From an uncultured Collinsella sp. (GTDB lineage: Bacteria; Actinomycetota; Coriobacteriia; Coriobacteriales; Coriobacteriaceae): a stretch of 64,000 nucleotides of DNA. The position numbers were made by a program, and so were the translations under genes. The stretch lies in NCBI GenBank assembly GCA_900540905.1, contig UQHR01000006.1:1-64000 (forward strand). Reading direction: 5' to 3'. Under the pieces are notes generated by a model. It did no database searches, was not told where the DNA came from, and was given only the letters and a program-made list of their open reading frames with translations. Below are positions 8,106 through 16,760 of this stretch, in pieces (positions within the stretch are counted from its first letter, which is position 1; each line of letters opens with the position of its first letter).

Positions 8106-9083
8106 TTAGTTCACTTCGACGGGTTTGGCTCTGGGATAGCGCTCCTCAAAGTCTAGACGGTACTTATTGTCATTGGTGCCCGCCACGTTGTCGCGTGACA
8201 GCGGCGTCACGATCTCATTCTTGTGGTCCGCGGGCTTGGCGTATTTCAGGCTGATCTCCCAGGCATCGCAGATCGCGTCGATGCGGTGATCCAAGTCGTC
8301 GTACAGGGCGATGATGTCCTTCCAAGAGCTGTAGTTCTTAGAGCTCATGGGGACGTCCAGGTCCTCGACGATATCGTAGTACTGTTCGATGGTGTCTTCC
8401 GTGCGCTCGGCGACATCAGCGAGATTTTGACGGGTGGTACGGTCCTCTTCCAGATAACCGCCATTGAACGCCTCTGCGCAGGCACGGACCTGGCTATCGA
8501 GATCTTCGAGCAGGTCGTAGTATTCGCTCAGGCGACGGTAGAGGTTTTGCTCGGAGAGGGTTGCTTCGCCGTCATCATCGTCGTCGTCATCGTCGTAAAG
8601 GCTATTGAGGTCGCCGAGGGGCTTAAGGTCGTCGGAGTCGACATCATGGTGCAGCTTGGTAACCTCGGCAGTCGTCTGCGTGGCAGCGTTGTCGAACGGC
8701 TTGATCACAAAGAAAATGACCAGGGCGATGATGATTGCCACCAGCACAACGATAACGGCGACAAGCGCCCTGGTAGCACTCTTTTTTGCGGCGGGGGCCT
8801 GCGGTGAATCAGACGCGTACGCAGACGCCGGTTGCTGTTGGGGCGGGGTATCCGCGACGGGTATGCGCTGCGTCGTTTCGACCGCCGCGGGACCGGCGGC
8901 GGGGTCGGGGCGATAGGCGAGGGGGTCGTCCGGCTTAGCTTGCGGCGTATCGAGGGAGCCGGTTTGCTCAAACGCGGGTTGGCCATTGCTTGCGGTTGTC
9001 TGCTCAACGGGTGCACCGCACGAAGTGCAGAACTTGGCATCATCTGCAAGAAGCTTGCCGCACGAGGCACAATACCGAGACAT
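8106..9083 (-). CDS. Zinc-ribbon membrane protein of unknown function
   Basis: The N-terminus MSRYCASCGKLLADDAKFCTSCGAP is a cytoplasmic double-CxxC zinc ribbon, followed by a proline-rich linker, one membrane helix at about residues 112-134 (LVAVIVVLVAIIIALVIFF) and an acidic outside domain with a run of eight or nine aspartates near residue 180. Similar architecture is common in Gram-positive envelope proteins of unknown role. The start at 9083 follows AAAGGAGTGGCA; an upstream ATG at 9101 is rejected. Palindrome copies flank the gene on both sides. Confidence 0.85.
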   Translation of the reverse strand: MSRYCASCGKLLADDAKFCTSCGAPVEQTTASNGQPAFEQTGSLDTPQAKPDDPLAYRPDPAAGPAAVETTQRIPVADTPPQQQPASAYASDSPQAPAAKKSATRALVAVIVVLVAIIIALVIFFVIKPFDNAATQTTAEVTKLHHDVDSDDLKPLGDLNSLYDDDDDDDDGEATLSEQNLYRRLSEYYDLLEDLDSQVRACAEAFNGGYLEEDRTTRQNLADVAERTEDTIEQYYDIVEDLDVPMSSKNYSSWKDIIALYDDLDHRIDAICDAWEISLKYAKPADHKNEIVTPLSRDNVAGTNDNKYRLDFEERYPRAKPVEVN

Positions 9084-9151
9084 TGCCACTCCTTTCGCCA
9101 CATTTCAATGCAATACGACGATTATACCCAGCGTTCAAAATTCCCCATCAT

Positions 9152-9219
9152 AAGTTGCGGTGAAATAGGACTGTTTGGCGGTCTCAGGGCTTCAATCAGT
9201 CCCTATTTCACCGCAACTT
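9152..9219. repeat. AGTTGCGGTGAAATAG palindrome, copy 2
   Basis: AAGTTGCGGTGAAATAGG-ACTG pairs with CAGTCC-CTATTTCACCGCAACTT with one extra base. It lies between the divergent zinc-ribbon and tmk genes. Confidence 0.85.
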
Positions 9220-9322
9220 TGGAAAGGCGCCTTTAGCCATTGGGGACGCGCCGAGCACTGGGGTATCATGGCTTGGTTGCTATAACTTGCATTTTCGCGC
9301 CTTGTAGGAAGGGGCTGCGCCC

Positions 9323-10006
9323 ATGGCTTTTGAGCCCGCTCAACATAGCTTTATCACGCTCGAGGGCGTCGACGGCGCCGGCAAGTCCACGCAGGCGCGC
9401 CTGCTGGCCCACGCGCTCGACCTCGCTGGCTATCAGGTCGTAACTCTTCGCGAGCCGGGCGGCACCGCCATCAGCGAAAAGATCCGCGCCCTGCTGCTCG
9501 ACCCCGCCAATACGGCGATGGGCGACACCTGCGAGCTGCTACTCTACGAGGCCGCGCGTGCCCAGCTGGTGCACGAGGTCATTGCTCCCGCCCTCGCTGC
9601 CGGCAAGGTGGTCCTGTGCGACCGTTTCTACGATTCCACGACCTGCTATCAGGCGTTTGCCGATGGCCTCGACCGTCAGATGGTACGCGATGCCAACAAC
9701 CTGGCCGTCGCGGGAGCGCACCCGGCGCTCACGCTCGTCTATCACATCACGCCCGAGCAGGCGGCGCTGCGCATGGCGGTCCGCGGTGCGGCCGATCGCA
9801 TGGAGGCCAAGGGCATGGCCTTCCAGGAGCGTGTTTACCAGGGATTCTGCAGCATTGCCGCCGAGGAACCAAACCGCGTAAAGCTCATCGACGCGACCGC
9901 GACCATCGAGGAAGTCTTCGAGAAGACGGTCGAGCAGGTTCGCGCCTACGGCCTCGATATTTCCCAGGACGCCGTCACCGCCGCGCTTGCCCAGGAGGCC
10001 GAGTAA
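9323..10006 (+). CDS. tmk: Thymidylate kinase
   Basis: Phosphorylates dTMP to dTDP. P-loop GVDGAGKSTQA at about residue 16, LREPGG at about residue 44 and CDRFYDS at about residue 100 are the family signatures. 227 residues is slightly longer than usual owing to the C-terminus. GGAAGGGG precedes the ATG. The holB start follows one base after the stop, so the two form an operon, a very common arrangement. Confidence 0.96.
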   Translation: MAFEPAQHSFITLEGVDGAGKSTQARLLAHALDLAGYQVVTLREPGGTAISEKIRALLLDPANTAMGDTCELLLYEAARAQLVHEVIAPALAAGKVVLCDRFYDSTTCYQAFADGLDRQMVRDANNLAVAGAHPALTLVYHITPEQAALRMAVRGAADRMEAKGMAFQERVYQGFCSIAAEEPNRVKLIDATATIEEVFEKTVEQVRAYGLDISQDAVTAALAQEAE

Positions 10007-10007
10007 C

Positions 10008-11135
10008 ATGGCCCCCGCTCAGGCAAGCCTGCTGGCCAAGCTCGACACCCAAGAGCGCGTGCGCGACTTTTTGACCAACGCCGTCGCCAGCGGTCGCGCA
10101 TCGCACGCCTACCTGTTTTTGGGCGCGCCCGGCGCGGGCAAGCTCGACGCCGCGTGGGCGCTCGCCCAAGCCTTCCTGTGCGAGCAGGATGGCTGCGGCT
10201 CATGCGATAGCTGCGTGCGCGTCGCCCGCCATACGCACCCCGACGTGCACTATTACACGCCCGAGAGCGCCACGGGCTACCTCATCGCCCAGACCCGCGA
10301 GCTGCTCGATGACGTGCCTCTGGCGCCCATCCGTGCCAAGGCCAAGGTCTACATCATCGACCGGGCCGAGCAGCTGCGCGCCAACACCGCCAACGCACTG
10401 CTCAAAACACTCGAGGAGCCGCCCGAGGGCGTTATGTTTATCTTGCTGGGCACCTCGGCAGACGTGATGCTGCCCACCATCGTGAGCCGCTGCCAGTGCG
10501 TGCCGTTTCGGCTGGTGTCGCCCGCCGTCGCCGCGCAGGCCGTGAGCCGCGCCACCGGTCAGGACCCTGCGCGTTGCCGCATGGCCGTCGCCGTAGCGGG
10601 AAGCCCCACGCGTGGCATCGAGTTCCTCAAGAGCGCCGAGCGCCAGGACGCCCGCCGTCAGATGGTTCGCGCCATCGATTCGCTTATCGCCGCCGACGAG
10701 GCCGACGTGCTCAGCCGCGCCAAGTCACTCATCGTCGCCGTTAAGGCGCCGCTCGCCGAGGTCAAGTCCACGCAGGAAAAGGTGCTCGAGCAAAACGCCG
10801 ACTACCTGTCGCGTGGATCATTGAAGCAGCTTGAGGACCGCAACAAGCGCGAACTCAACGCGCGCGAGCGTTCGGGTATCATGGAAGCGCTGGCGAGCGC
10901 GCGGACGCTCATGCGCGACGTGCTGCTGACGCTTCAGGACGAGGCGGCCGACGTGGTGAACGAAGACGTGCGCGACACGATCGGTCGGCTTGCTGCCGCG
11001 ACCAATGTTGCGGGTGCCACGCGGGCGCTCGAGGCAGTCGCGACCGCCGAGCGCAACATCGCCAGAAACGTTACTCCCCAGCTGGCCATCGAGGTCATGC
11101 TGTTCGATATCAGGAAGGCACTGAAATGCCGTTAG
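10008..11135 (+). CDS. holB: DNA polymerase III clamp-loader subunit delta prime
   Basis: AAA-type clamp-loader protein. Modified Walker A GAPGAGKLD, four-cysteine zinc motif CEQDGCGSCDSC (about residue 58), and the SRC motif VSRCQC (about residue 161) where an arginine finger is expected. 375 aa. ATG at 10008 directly follows tmk; the 3' end overlaps ricT by 10 bases, indicating coupled translation of tmk-holB-ricT. Confidence 0.93.
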   Translation: MAPAQASLLAKLDTQERVRDFLTNAVASGRASHAYLFLGAPGAGKLDAAWALAQAFLCEQDGCGSCDSCVRVARHTHPDVHYYTPESATGYLIAQTRELLDDVPLAPIRAKAKVYIIDRAEQLRANTANALLKTLEEPPEGVMFILLGTSADVMLPTIVSRCQCVPFRLVSPAVAAQAVSRATGQDPARCRMAVAVAGSPTRGIEFLKSAERQDARRQMVRAIDSLIAADEADVLSRAKSLIVAVKAPLAEVKSTQEKVLEQNADYLSRGSLKQLEDRNKRELNARERSGIMEALASARTLMRDVLLTLQDEAADVVNEDVRDTIGRLAAATNVAGATRALEAVATAERNIARNVTPQLAIEVMLFDIRKALKCR

Positions 11136-12826
11136 TCGTACCCGTTAAGTTTACCTACGCCTCGCGCGACCTGTGGTTCGATCCGCAGGATCTGGATATC
11201 CTCGAGGCCGATTATGCCATTTGCTCCACCGAGCGCGGAACCGAGATCGGCCTGGTCACTGCCGATCCCTTTGAGGTGCCGCAAGACGAGATCGGTCAGC
11301 CGCTCAAGCCCGTGCTGCGCGTGGCGAGCGACATCGACCTGCAGCTTGCCGACGACCTGGCCATCCAGGGCGACGAGGCCATGGTCGACTTCCGCCGCCT
11401 GGTCAAGGAGCTCGACCTCGAGATGAAGCCGGTGGGCGTCGAGTACCTGTTTGGCGGCGAGAAGGCCGTGTTCTACTTTGCGGCCGAGGAGCGCGTCGAT
11501 TTTCGCCAGCTCGTCAAGGATCTGTCCTCGACGCTGCACATTCGCGTCGACATGCGCCAGATCGGCGTGCGCGACGAGACCCGCCTGGTGGGCGGCTATG
11601 CCCAGTGCGGACAGGAACTCTGCTGCACGCGCTTTGGCGGACAGTTTGAGCCCGTCTCGATTCGCATGGCAAAAGAGCAAGACCTGCCGCTCAATTCCTC
11701 CAAGATCAGCGGCGTGTGCGGTCGTCTGATGTGCTGCCTGCGCTACGAGTTCGAGGCCTACAAGGACTTTAAGAGCCGTGCGCCCAAAAAGAAGACGCTC
11801 ATCGATACGCCGCTTGGCAAGGCGCGTATCCAGGAGTATGACACGCCGCGTGAGCAGCTGGTGCTGCGCCTGGAGAACGGCAAAGTCTTTAAGGTCAACC
11901 TAGCCGATATGACGTGCTCGGAGGGCTGCAAAAAGAAGGCCGCCGAGCAGGGCTGCAACTGCCGCCCCGACTGCGTGACGCGCGACGTGCTCGAGCGCAT
12001 CGAGTCGCCCGAGATGCGCCTGGCGCTCATGGAGCTCGATCGCGAAAACGGCGTCGATGTGGGCGATGGCCTGTCGAGTGCCGACCGTCTGGCCGGCACG
12101 TCGATGCCCAAGCGCCGTCGTCGCGATGCTGAATCCGATGCTCGCGCCGGTCAGGGTCAGGGCGAGGGCCGTGGCCGCGGAAAAGGCCGCGGTAAGGCCG
12201 AGACACCCGAGGCCGAGGGGGCGGCCGATGGCCGTCGCCGTCGCAAGCGCGCGGGCTCGGGCGATGCTACCGAGGTTGCAGCCGCGGGCAAGAACGCCTC
12301 TCGCGAGCGCGAGGTTCAGCAGCCCCAGCAGCAGAATCGCGGCGGCGGCATGAACCCCACACGTCGCCGCCGCCGTCATCTGTCGAGCGAGGAGCGCGAG
12401 GACGCCTTCCGCGCCGCAGCTGCTCGCGAGGCCGGTGCCGCTTCCAAGGGCGCCTCGGCCTCCGATGCGCCTGTCGACAAGAGCGGCAAGTCACGTGGCG
12501 AGGAGGAGCGCGCGCCGCGTCCGCGCCGTCGCCATTCCTCGGGCGCGCAACAGAAGCCCTCAGTGCCCTCCGTGGCCGATCAGGTCTCGGATGGCGAGGT
12601 CAAGGTCACGCGCCGTCGTCCCGGGGATGGCGGGGGAGCGGCTGCCAAGGCTTCGCGTGGCGCCGCTCGCGACGAGCGCGAGCCGCGCGAGAATCGCGGT
12701 GGCGAGGGCTCGGCCGACCAGGGTCAAAAGCGCCGTCGCCGTCGTCGTTCCCGCAAGCCGCGCCAGGATGGTGGCGAGGGCTCGACCCCGTCTTCGTCCG
12801 CACCACAACCGCCCGCCGGCGAATAA
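11126..12826 (+). CDS. ricT: PSP1-domain protein, RicT/YaaT type, with long basic tail
   Basis: Residues 1-310 form the PSP1/RicT core, with cysteine clusters CGQELCCTRFGG and CGRLMCCLRYE that in Bacillus RicT help hold an Fe-S cluster in the Y-complex controlling RNA processing. A further Cys-rich stretch CSEGC...CNCRPDC follows. Residues about 320-566 are disordered and very rich in Arg, Gly and Lys, with several RRRRR-type patches resembling RNA-binding tails. Family members usually lack this tail, so RNA binding here is an inference. Confidence 0.88.
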   Translation: MPLVVPVKFTYASRDLWFDPQDLDILEADYAICSTERGTEIGLVTADPFEVPQDEIGQPLKPVLRVASDIDLQLADDLAIQGDEAMVDFRRLVKELDLEMKPVGVEYLFGGEKAVFYFAAEERVDFRQLVKDLSSTLHIRVDMRQIGVRDETRLVGGYAQCGQELCCTRFGGQFEPVSIRMAKEQDLPLNSSKISGVCGRLMCCLRYEFEAYKDFKSRAPKKKTLIDTPLGKARIQEYDTPREQLVLRLENGKVFKVNLADMTCSEGCKKKAAEQGCNCRPDCVTRDVLERIESPEMRLALMELDRENGVDVGDGLSSADRLAGTSMPKRRRRDAESDARAGQGQGEGRGRGKGRGKAETPEAEGAADGRRRRKRAGSGDATEVAAAGKNASREREVQQPQQQNRGGGMNPTRRRRRHLSSEEREDAFRAAAAREAGAASKGASASDAPVDKSGKSRGEEERAPRPRRRHSSGAQQKPSVPSVADQVSDGEVKVTRRRPGDGGGAAAKASRGAARDEREPRENRGGEGSADQGQKRRRRRRSRKPRQDGGEGSTPSSSAPQPPAGE

Positions 12827-12854
12827 CGCCCGCGAGCGGATTTAACCTGCCTTG

Positions 12855-12871
12855 CCCCGAGCGCATCGGGG
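12855..12871 (+). other. Small hairpin between ricT and comFC
   Basis: CCCCGA and TCGGGG pair around five bases just after ricT, followed by TATCAT, a possible -10 element for comFC. It may be a weak terminator. Confidence 0.35.
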
Positions 12872-12889
12872 TATCATAGCGCCGAATCA

Positions 12890-12925
12890 ACAACCCTCCC
12901 TGCGATCGAGCGTAGGGAGGGTTGT
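12890..12925 (+). promoter_or_regulatory. Hairpin enclosing the comFC ribosome-binding site
   Basis: ACAACCCTCCCT (12890-12901) pairs perfectly with AGGGAGGGTTGT (12914-12925). The 3' arm contains the GGGAGG that serves the TTG start at 12929, so folding would hide the ribosome site. There is no following T-run, so a terminator role is unlikely. Confidence 0.6.
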
Positions 12926-12928
12926 GTC

Positions 12929-13735
12929 TTGAAGAGCCATCTGAACATATTGAGCCGTCTGCAGAGTGCCGGTGCCCTACCGTTTGCGGACGAATTGCTA
13001 CCGTTTGCCGAGCGCGCGACGTACGAGGCGCTCGAGGCATTGTCGCCAACACGATGTACCGGCTGCGAGCGCGCCGGTGCGCTTATTTGCCAAGACTGCC
13101 TGGCCGCGCTCACGCTCATCGACCCACGTCATAGCTGCACCCGATGTGGCGCCCCGTTTGGGGATTTGCTGTGCACTGAGTGTTCGGTCGAGGGCACGTC
13201 TTCGGCAATGGCGGAGGCGCTCGACCGCTGCCTGGCGTGCGCCGTCTATGCGCATCCGCTGCCGCGCATCATTAAAGCGTACAAGGATGCGGGCGAGCGA
13301 CGTCTGGCTCCGTATCTGGCGGAGCTGTTCTACGACACCGCCCTGCATGCCCAGGTCGTAGCTCCCGATCGCTACGGAGGCGTGCTTTCCGGTGCGGATG
13401 CGGTGGTGTTTGTGCCTGCGACGGCGGCAGCGTTTCGGCGGCGTGGTTTTGATCATATGGAGGCTATTGCGCGCCCATTTTGCGAGCTGTCGGGTGTTCC
13501 TCTGCTCGATGCTCTCGTCAAGTACGGGCATGGCGACCAGCGCGAACTCGGTCGTGAGGAGCGCCGCGAGCGTGCCCGAGGTATGTACGAGACGGTTGAG
13601 GACGTGCACGGCCGCCGCCTGCTGCTTATCGACGACGTTATCACCACGGGTGCGACGATGGCAGCGGCTTCGGCGGAACTCAAGCGCGCCGGTGCCACGG
13701 CCGTTGATGGCCTCGCTATCGCACGCGTTTGGTAG
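12929..13735 (+). CDS. comFC: ComFC-type amidophosphoribosyltransferase-like protein
   Basis: A double zinc finger (CTGCERAGALICQDC and CTRCGAP...CTEC) precedes a phosphoribosyltransferase domain whose PRPP loop is LLLIDDVITTGATM near residue 225. In naturally competent bacteria ComFC acts in DNA uptake; the gene is also common in non-competent species and is often near raiA, as here. TTG start eight bases after GGGAGG. 268 aa. Confidence 0.9.
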   Translation: MKSHLNILSRLQSAGALPFADELLPFAERATYEALEALSPTRCTGCERAGALICQDCLAALTLIDPRHSCTRCGAPFGDLLCTECSVEGTSSAMAEALDRCLACAVYAHPLPRIIKAYKDAGERRLAPYLAELFYDTALHAQVVAPDRYGGVLSGADAVVFVPATAAAFRRRGFDHMEAIARPFCELSGVPLLDALVKYGHGDQRELGREERRERARGMYETVEDVHGRRLLLIDDVITTGATMAAASAELKRAGATAVDGLAIARVW

Positions 13736-13746
13736 GGGTGGTTCAG

Positions 13747-14907
13747 ATGGCAATAAAGATCGGGCAGCGTGGCAAGCCTGCAAGCGAGCAGCTGGCTGCT
13801 TCCGTAATTCTGACGGGCGCCTCGGCGCTACGCATGATGCGCGCCGAGCGCCGACAAATGGGTTACATCAGCTGGAGGGACCTCAGTCCCGATGAAGAGT
13901 GCCGTGTGCTGCGCGCGTCGTCGCCCTCGATCGAGGACATCTATCTTCCCGACTTGGTGCGGATTGGGGCCGCAAGCGGCGAGGTGCAAGAAGATCTTTG
14001 CTTGCTGGTGGGATCTGCGGCGCAGCGCCGCCGCATGCCTGGCGTGGGCTGGTCCGTATGCTCTGGGTTGCCCGCCGGCTCGATTCTAGAGGTGGAACCA
14101 GGGGTGTACAGTCTATCTCCCGAGGCCCTTTGTGTTGCCGTCGCCCGCGAGGTCGGCTGTATCCAGGCATTTGCCCTGGCCCAGGAGCTGTGCTCTAAGA
14201 TTTCGCTGAGTGACCGCGGGCAGTATCTACCTCCCTACACATCGCCTGTCGTGAACAAATTGGCAAAGGACAAAGACCAGCCGCCAGATGTCGGTTACTT
14301 TGAGGTCGAGTCCGTGCTGACACCCGATTGCCTGGTAGATTACCTCGCGGCATGCAAGGGGAATGTGGCCAAACAGCTGCTGCGCCTGTGTCCCTACCTG
14401 TCAGAAAATCTGCGCTCGCCCATGGAGTGCATCATGCTCGCTCTGTTTTCGCTTCCGTTTTCCTATGGCGGATTTGCCTGCGGTCCCTTTAAGACCGACT
14501 ACAAGATCGAGTTCGATGACCGTGCGCAGGCAATCTCGGGGATGCCGCATGCAGTTTGCGATGCGTATCAGGAAGCAGCCCAGTTTGACCTGGAATACAA
14601 CGGTGAGCTGGGCCATTCCTCCCGGAGGGGACGTATCCATGATGAAAAACGCAACACGGGCTTGATTACTATGGGAATCGAGGTCGCGACGGTTAACAAC
14701 GAAATGCTCTGCGACATGGAAGCGATGGAAGCGCTCGCATGGCGCATCCACCAGCGCATGAGTAAGCGATATCGCAACCGTGTTGACGCTCGCAGAAAGA
14801 AACAAGAGGCGCTATTAAACAAATGTGGAATATCCTGGCATCAATCTGACGTTATAGAGCGTGAAAACAGCTTGCAGAGCCAAAAACTCCTGCTACTAAA
14901 TTGGTAA
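13747..14907 (+). CDS. Hypothetical protein with possible DUF559/PD-(D/E)XK C-terminus
   Basis: 386 residues, no membrane segment. Around residues 280-320, FDLEYNGELGHSS...RIHDEKRNTGLITMGIEV resembles the nuclease-like C-terminus of AbiEi/DUF559 proteins (EYDGxxH...D..R...L...G). The N-terminal two thirds is unrecognised. The start at 13747 follows AGGGGTGG; it begins 11 bases after comFC. The stop codon lies within a dispersed repeat also found at 348-394. Function unknown. Confidence 0.75.
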   Translation: MAIKIGQRGKPASEQLAASVILTGASALRMMRAERRQMGYISWRDLSPDEECRVLRASSPSIEDIYLPDLVRIGAASGEVQEDLCLLVGSAAQRRRMPGVGWSVCSGLPAGSILEVEPGVYSLSPEALCVAVAREVGCIQAFALAQELCSKISLSDRGQYLPPYTSPVVNKLAKDKDQPPDVGYFEVESVLTPDCLVDYLAACKGNVAKQLLRLCPYLSENLRSPMECIMLALFSLPFSYGGFACGPFKTDYKIEFDDRAQAISGMPHAVCDAYQEAAQFDLEYNGELGHSSRRGRIHDEKRNTGLITMGIEVATVNNEMLCDMEAMEALAWRIHQRMSKRYRNRVDARRKKQEALLNKCGISWHQSDVIERENSLQSQKLLLLNW

Positions 14908-14937
14908 CAGTACTCATATTTGCTATTTTTTGGCCAC
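14890..14937. repeat. 47-bp dispersed repeat, copy 2
   Basis: CTGCTACTAAATTGGTAAC onward matches 348-394. Here it includes the final codons and stop of the preceding gene. Confidence 0.75.
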
Positions 14938-14979
14938 GGCGCCCTAAGACGGGTGTGTTGGGGCTTTCCATAGGGGAGC

Positions 14980-15011
14980 GACGGGCTTAATCAGAGCGCG
15001 TGCGGCCCGTC
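14980..15011. other. Hairpin GACGGGC/GCCCGTC
   Basis: Seven perfect base pairs separated by 18 bases in the gap before the candidate RNA promoter. No T-run; purpose unknown. Confidence 0.4.
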
Positions 15012-15057
15012 CTGACCTGCGAAATCTGTACTCGCGATGCGAATAACGCCCCTAACC

Positions 15058-15086
15058 TTAAACTTTAGCTTGAACTTAGCTATAAT
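15058..15086 (+). promoter_or_regulatory. Promoter with consensus -10
   Basis: TTAAAC (15058-15063), a 17-base spacer and TATAAT (15081-15086). It predicts a transcript starting near 15093, one base before a long closing helix, and about 325 bases before the next coding start. Confidence 0.7.
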
Positions 15087-15093
15087 GCGCTTC

Positions 15094-15358
15094 GTTCCTA
15101 CCAGGCTGTGGTTGCGGACGGACGAAATGCCCGTCCTAGTCCAAGACAGACGCGGTCAAAGGGATCCACGTAAGCGACCGCGTGCGCGCGGCGCGATCAT
15201 GGCGCGTCCTAGATGTAAGCCGCACCGTCCGTTCTACTTTCTTTGGGGCAATACCGCCTCGCGGGCGAGCGGGTCAGTCGTGAAGGTGGCTGCGGCCTCC
15301 CGAGCAAACACCCCGGTGCGCAAGTGTGGGGTCAAATACCAGGTCAGCTGGTGGGAAC
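15094..15358 (+). ncRNA. Candidate structured RNA, about 265 nt
   Basis: GTTCCTACCAGGCTG (15094-15108) pairs with CAGCTGGTGGGAAC (15345-15358) in 14 pairs with one bulged G and one G-U, closing a domain that starts at the predicted transcription start. Inside, CGCGGTC (15151-15157) pairs perfectly with GACCGCG (15176-15182), and CGGACGG (15115-15121) can pair with CCGTCCG (15225-15231) or nearer with CCGTCC (15131-15136). It lacks RNase P, tmRNA and SRP RNA signatures. Position between comFC and raiA suggests the raiA RNA family, but that is an inference; a riboswitch-like leader of the next gene is the alternative. Confidence 0.6.
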
Positions 15359-15417
15359 AACCTGATATTCCGCGCAACGCACGGATTGTATACGACACAG
15401 AAGGCAGGGTAGTGGAC

Positions 15418-16443
15418 ATGGTGAGGGGCAGCTTGATGCACGCGGCTCGGTTGGGTGCTGGGACCGCAGCGGTCATTGCCGTTTTGGGCCTGAGCGGATG
15501 CGCGTTCAACCCGCTGTCTACGTTCACGACTCCCACGATCGACCAGATCGAGTACGAGACCGTCACGCCGGCGGTGTCGGACGATGCCCTGGTCACTCCC
15601 GGAACCCTGACGGTCGCCCTCGATACTTCCGATGCGCCGCAGGCCATGCAGGACGCCGACGGCGAGCTCACGGGGTATGCGGTTGACGCCGCCCGCGCTC
15701 TCGCAAGCCGCATGGGCCTTAAGGTCGCCTTTGTCGATGCGTCTTCGGCAGATTCCGCGCTCGGCGACAAAAAGGCCGATATCTTTATCGGCGAGATTAA
15801 CTCCACGGACGGGGACATTAGCTCGCTCGGCACCTGCCTGTACGATGCCACTTCCGTGTTCGGTAAAACTAGCGATGGTGGGTCGCTAAGCGTTTCCACC
15901 GATACCCTTAACACGTCCACCCTGGGCGTTCAGACGTCCTCGGCCTCGCAGGAGGCGCTTGCTAAGCAGAGCATCACCGCCAACCAAAAGACCTACTCCA
16001 ACATCAACGAGTGCTTTGAGGCGCTCGAGTCCGGCGAGGTCGACTATGTGATCTGCGACTCCACGGCCGGCGGCTACCTTGCACGCCTGATGAGCGAGGT
16101 CTCCTATGCCGGTGCGCTCGAGGCGCCCTCGACGCTTGGTGTTGCGGGCCTCTCGTCCAATGACGAACTGTGCCGTGCCGTGAGCGATGTCCTCGACGGT
16201 ATTACGGCCGACGGCACGCTCGAGGCGGTTCACTCTGTCTGGTATGGCACGATGCCCTACGACCTCACCACTAAGACGGTTTCGGGTGCTAACGTGCAGC
16301 CGGGCGACTCTGAGTCCAGTGAGACCACGTCCTCCGACAGCGAGTCCTCCGATTCCAACAATGAGACCGCATCCTCCGAGGACAAATCGTCCAGCCAGGA
16401 AGGCACCATCACCGACGACGACATTAACAAACTTAATAGCTAG
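15418..16443 (+). CDS. Amino-acid-type solute-binding lipoprotein
   Basis: A family 3 extracellular binding protein. The signal sequence ends in the lipobox VLGLSGC (lipidated Cys at about residue 28), followed by LTVALDTSDAPQAM and GYAVDAARALASRMG, typical of polar amino-acid receptors. The last 55 residues are Ser/Glu/Asp-rich, perhaps a wall spacer. No permease or ATPase gene is adjacent. ATG at 15418 is chosen because it gives a proper signal peptide; the frame stays open upstream through the candidate RNA and that extension is rejected. Confidence 0.85.
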   Translation: MVRGSLMHAARLGAGTAAVIAVLGLSGCAFNPLSTFTTPTIDQIEYETVTPAVSDDALVTPGTLTVALDTSDAPQAMQDADGELTGYAVDAARALASRMGLKVAFVDASSADSALGDKKADIFIGEINSTDGDISSLGTCLYDATSVFGKTSDGGSLSVSTDTLNTSTLGVQTSSASQEALAKQSITANQKTYSNINECFEALESGEVDYVICDSTAGGYLARLMSEVSYAGALEAPSTLGVAGLSSNDELCRAVSDVLDGITADGTLEAVHSVWYGTMPYDLTTKTVSGANVQPGDSESSETTSSDSESSDSNNETASSEDKSSSQEGTITDDDINKLNS

Positions 16444-16509
16444 TTATTGCTAGGGGTGGTGTCTCCTATACGTTGGAAAGGACACCTCTTCACGGTTTCA
16501 ACACGCACT

Positions 16510-16543
16510 GCCGGGCTTCCCCAATAGGGGAGCCCGGCTTTTT
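16510..16543 (+). terminator. Terminator after the binding lipoprotein
   Basis: GCCGGGCTTCCCC and GGGGAGCCCGGC pair with one bulge, then TTTTT. The rest of the 16444-16760 gap holds no gene that I can support, only the upstream region of raiA. Confidence 0.85.
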
Positions 16544-16760
16544 CATCCCAATAAAACCAGCAGGTCAAAGCTAATTTTCGGGACCAAATACAAAGCCGCC
16601 GGCTCCCTCCCATAGCGCACTTTGCCACGGAAAAGTGCGAGACTTCGGTATGCGGTATCAAGCAATCGTTATTCGGGTCTTTAGGAATCCGCGTGATTAA
16701 ATGCACGGCAATGGGTACATAGCCAGTACAGTAAGTCCCCGAGGCAGATTGGAGCCACGT

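Noticed and set aside
15094..15358. RNase P RNA, tmRNA or SRP RNA
   Set aside because: No GAGGAAAGUCC element, no tag frame or tRNA-like ends, and no GGAAGCAGC-type SRP loop could be found.
15037..15417. Open frame extending the lipoprotein upstream by 127 codons
   Set aside because: It runs through the promoter and candidate RNA, has no ribosome site, and would bury the signal peptide and lipobox inside the protein.
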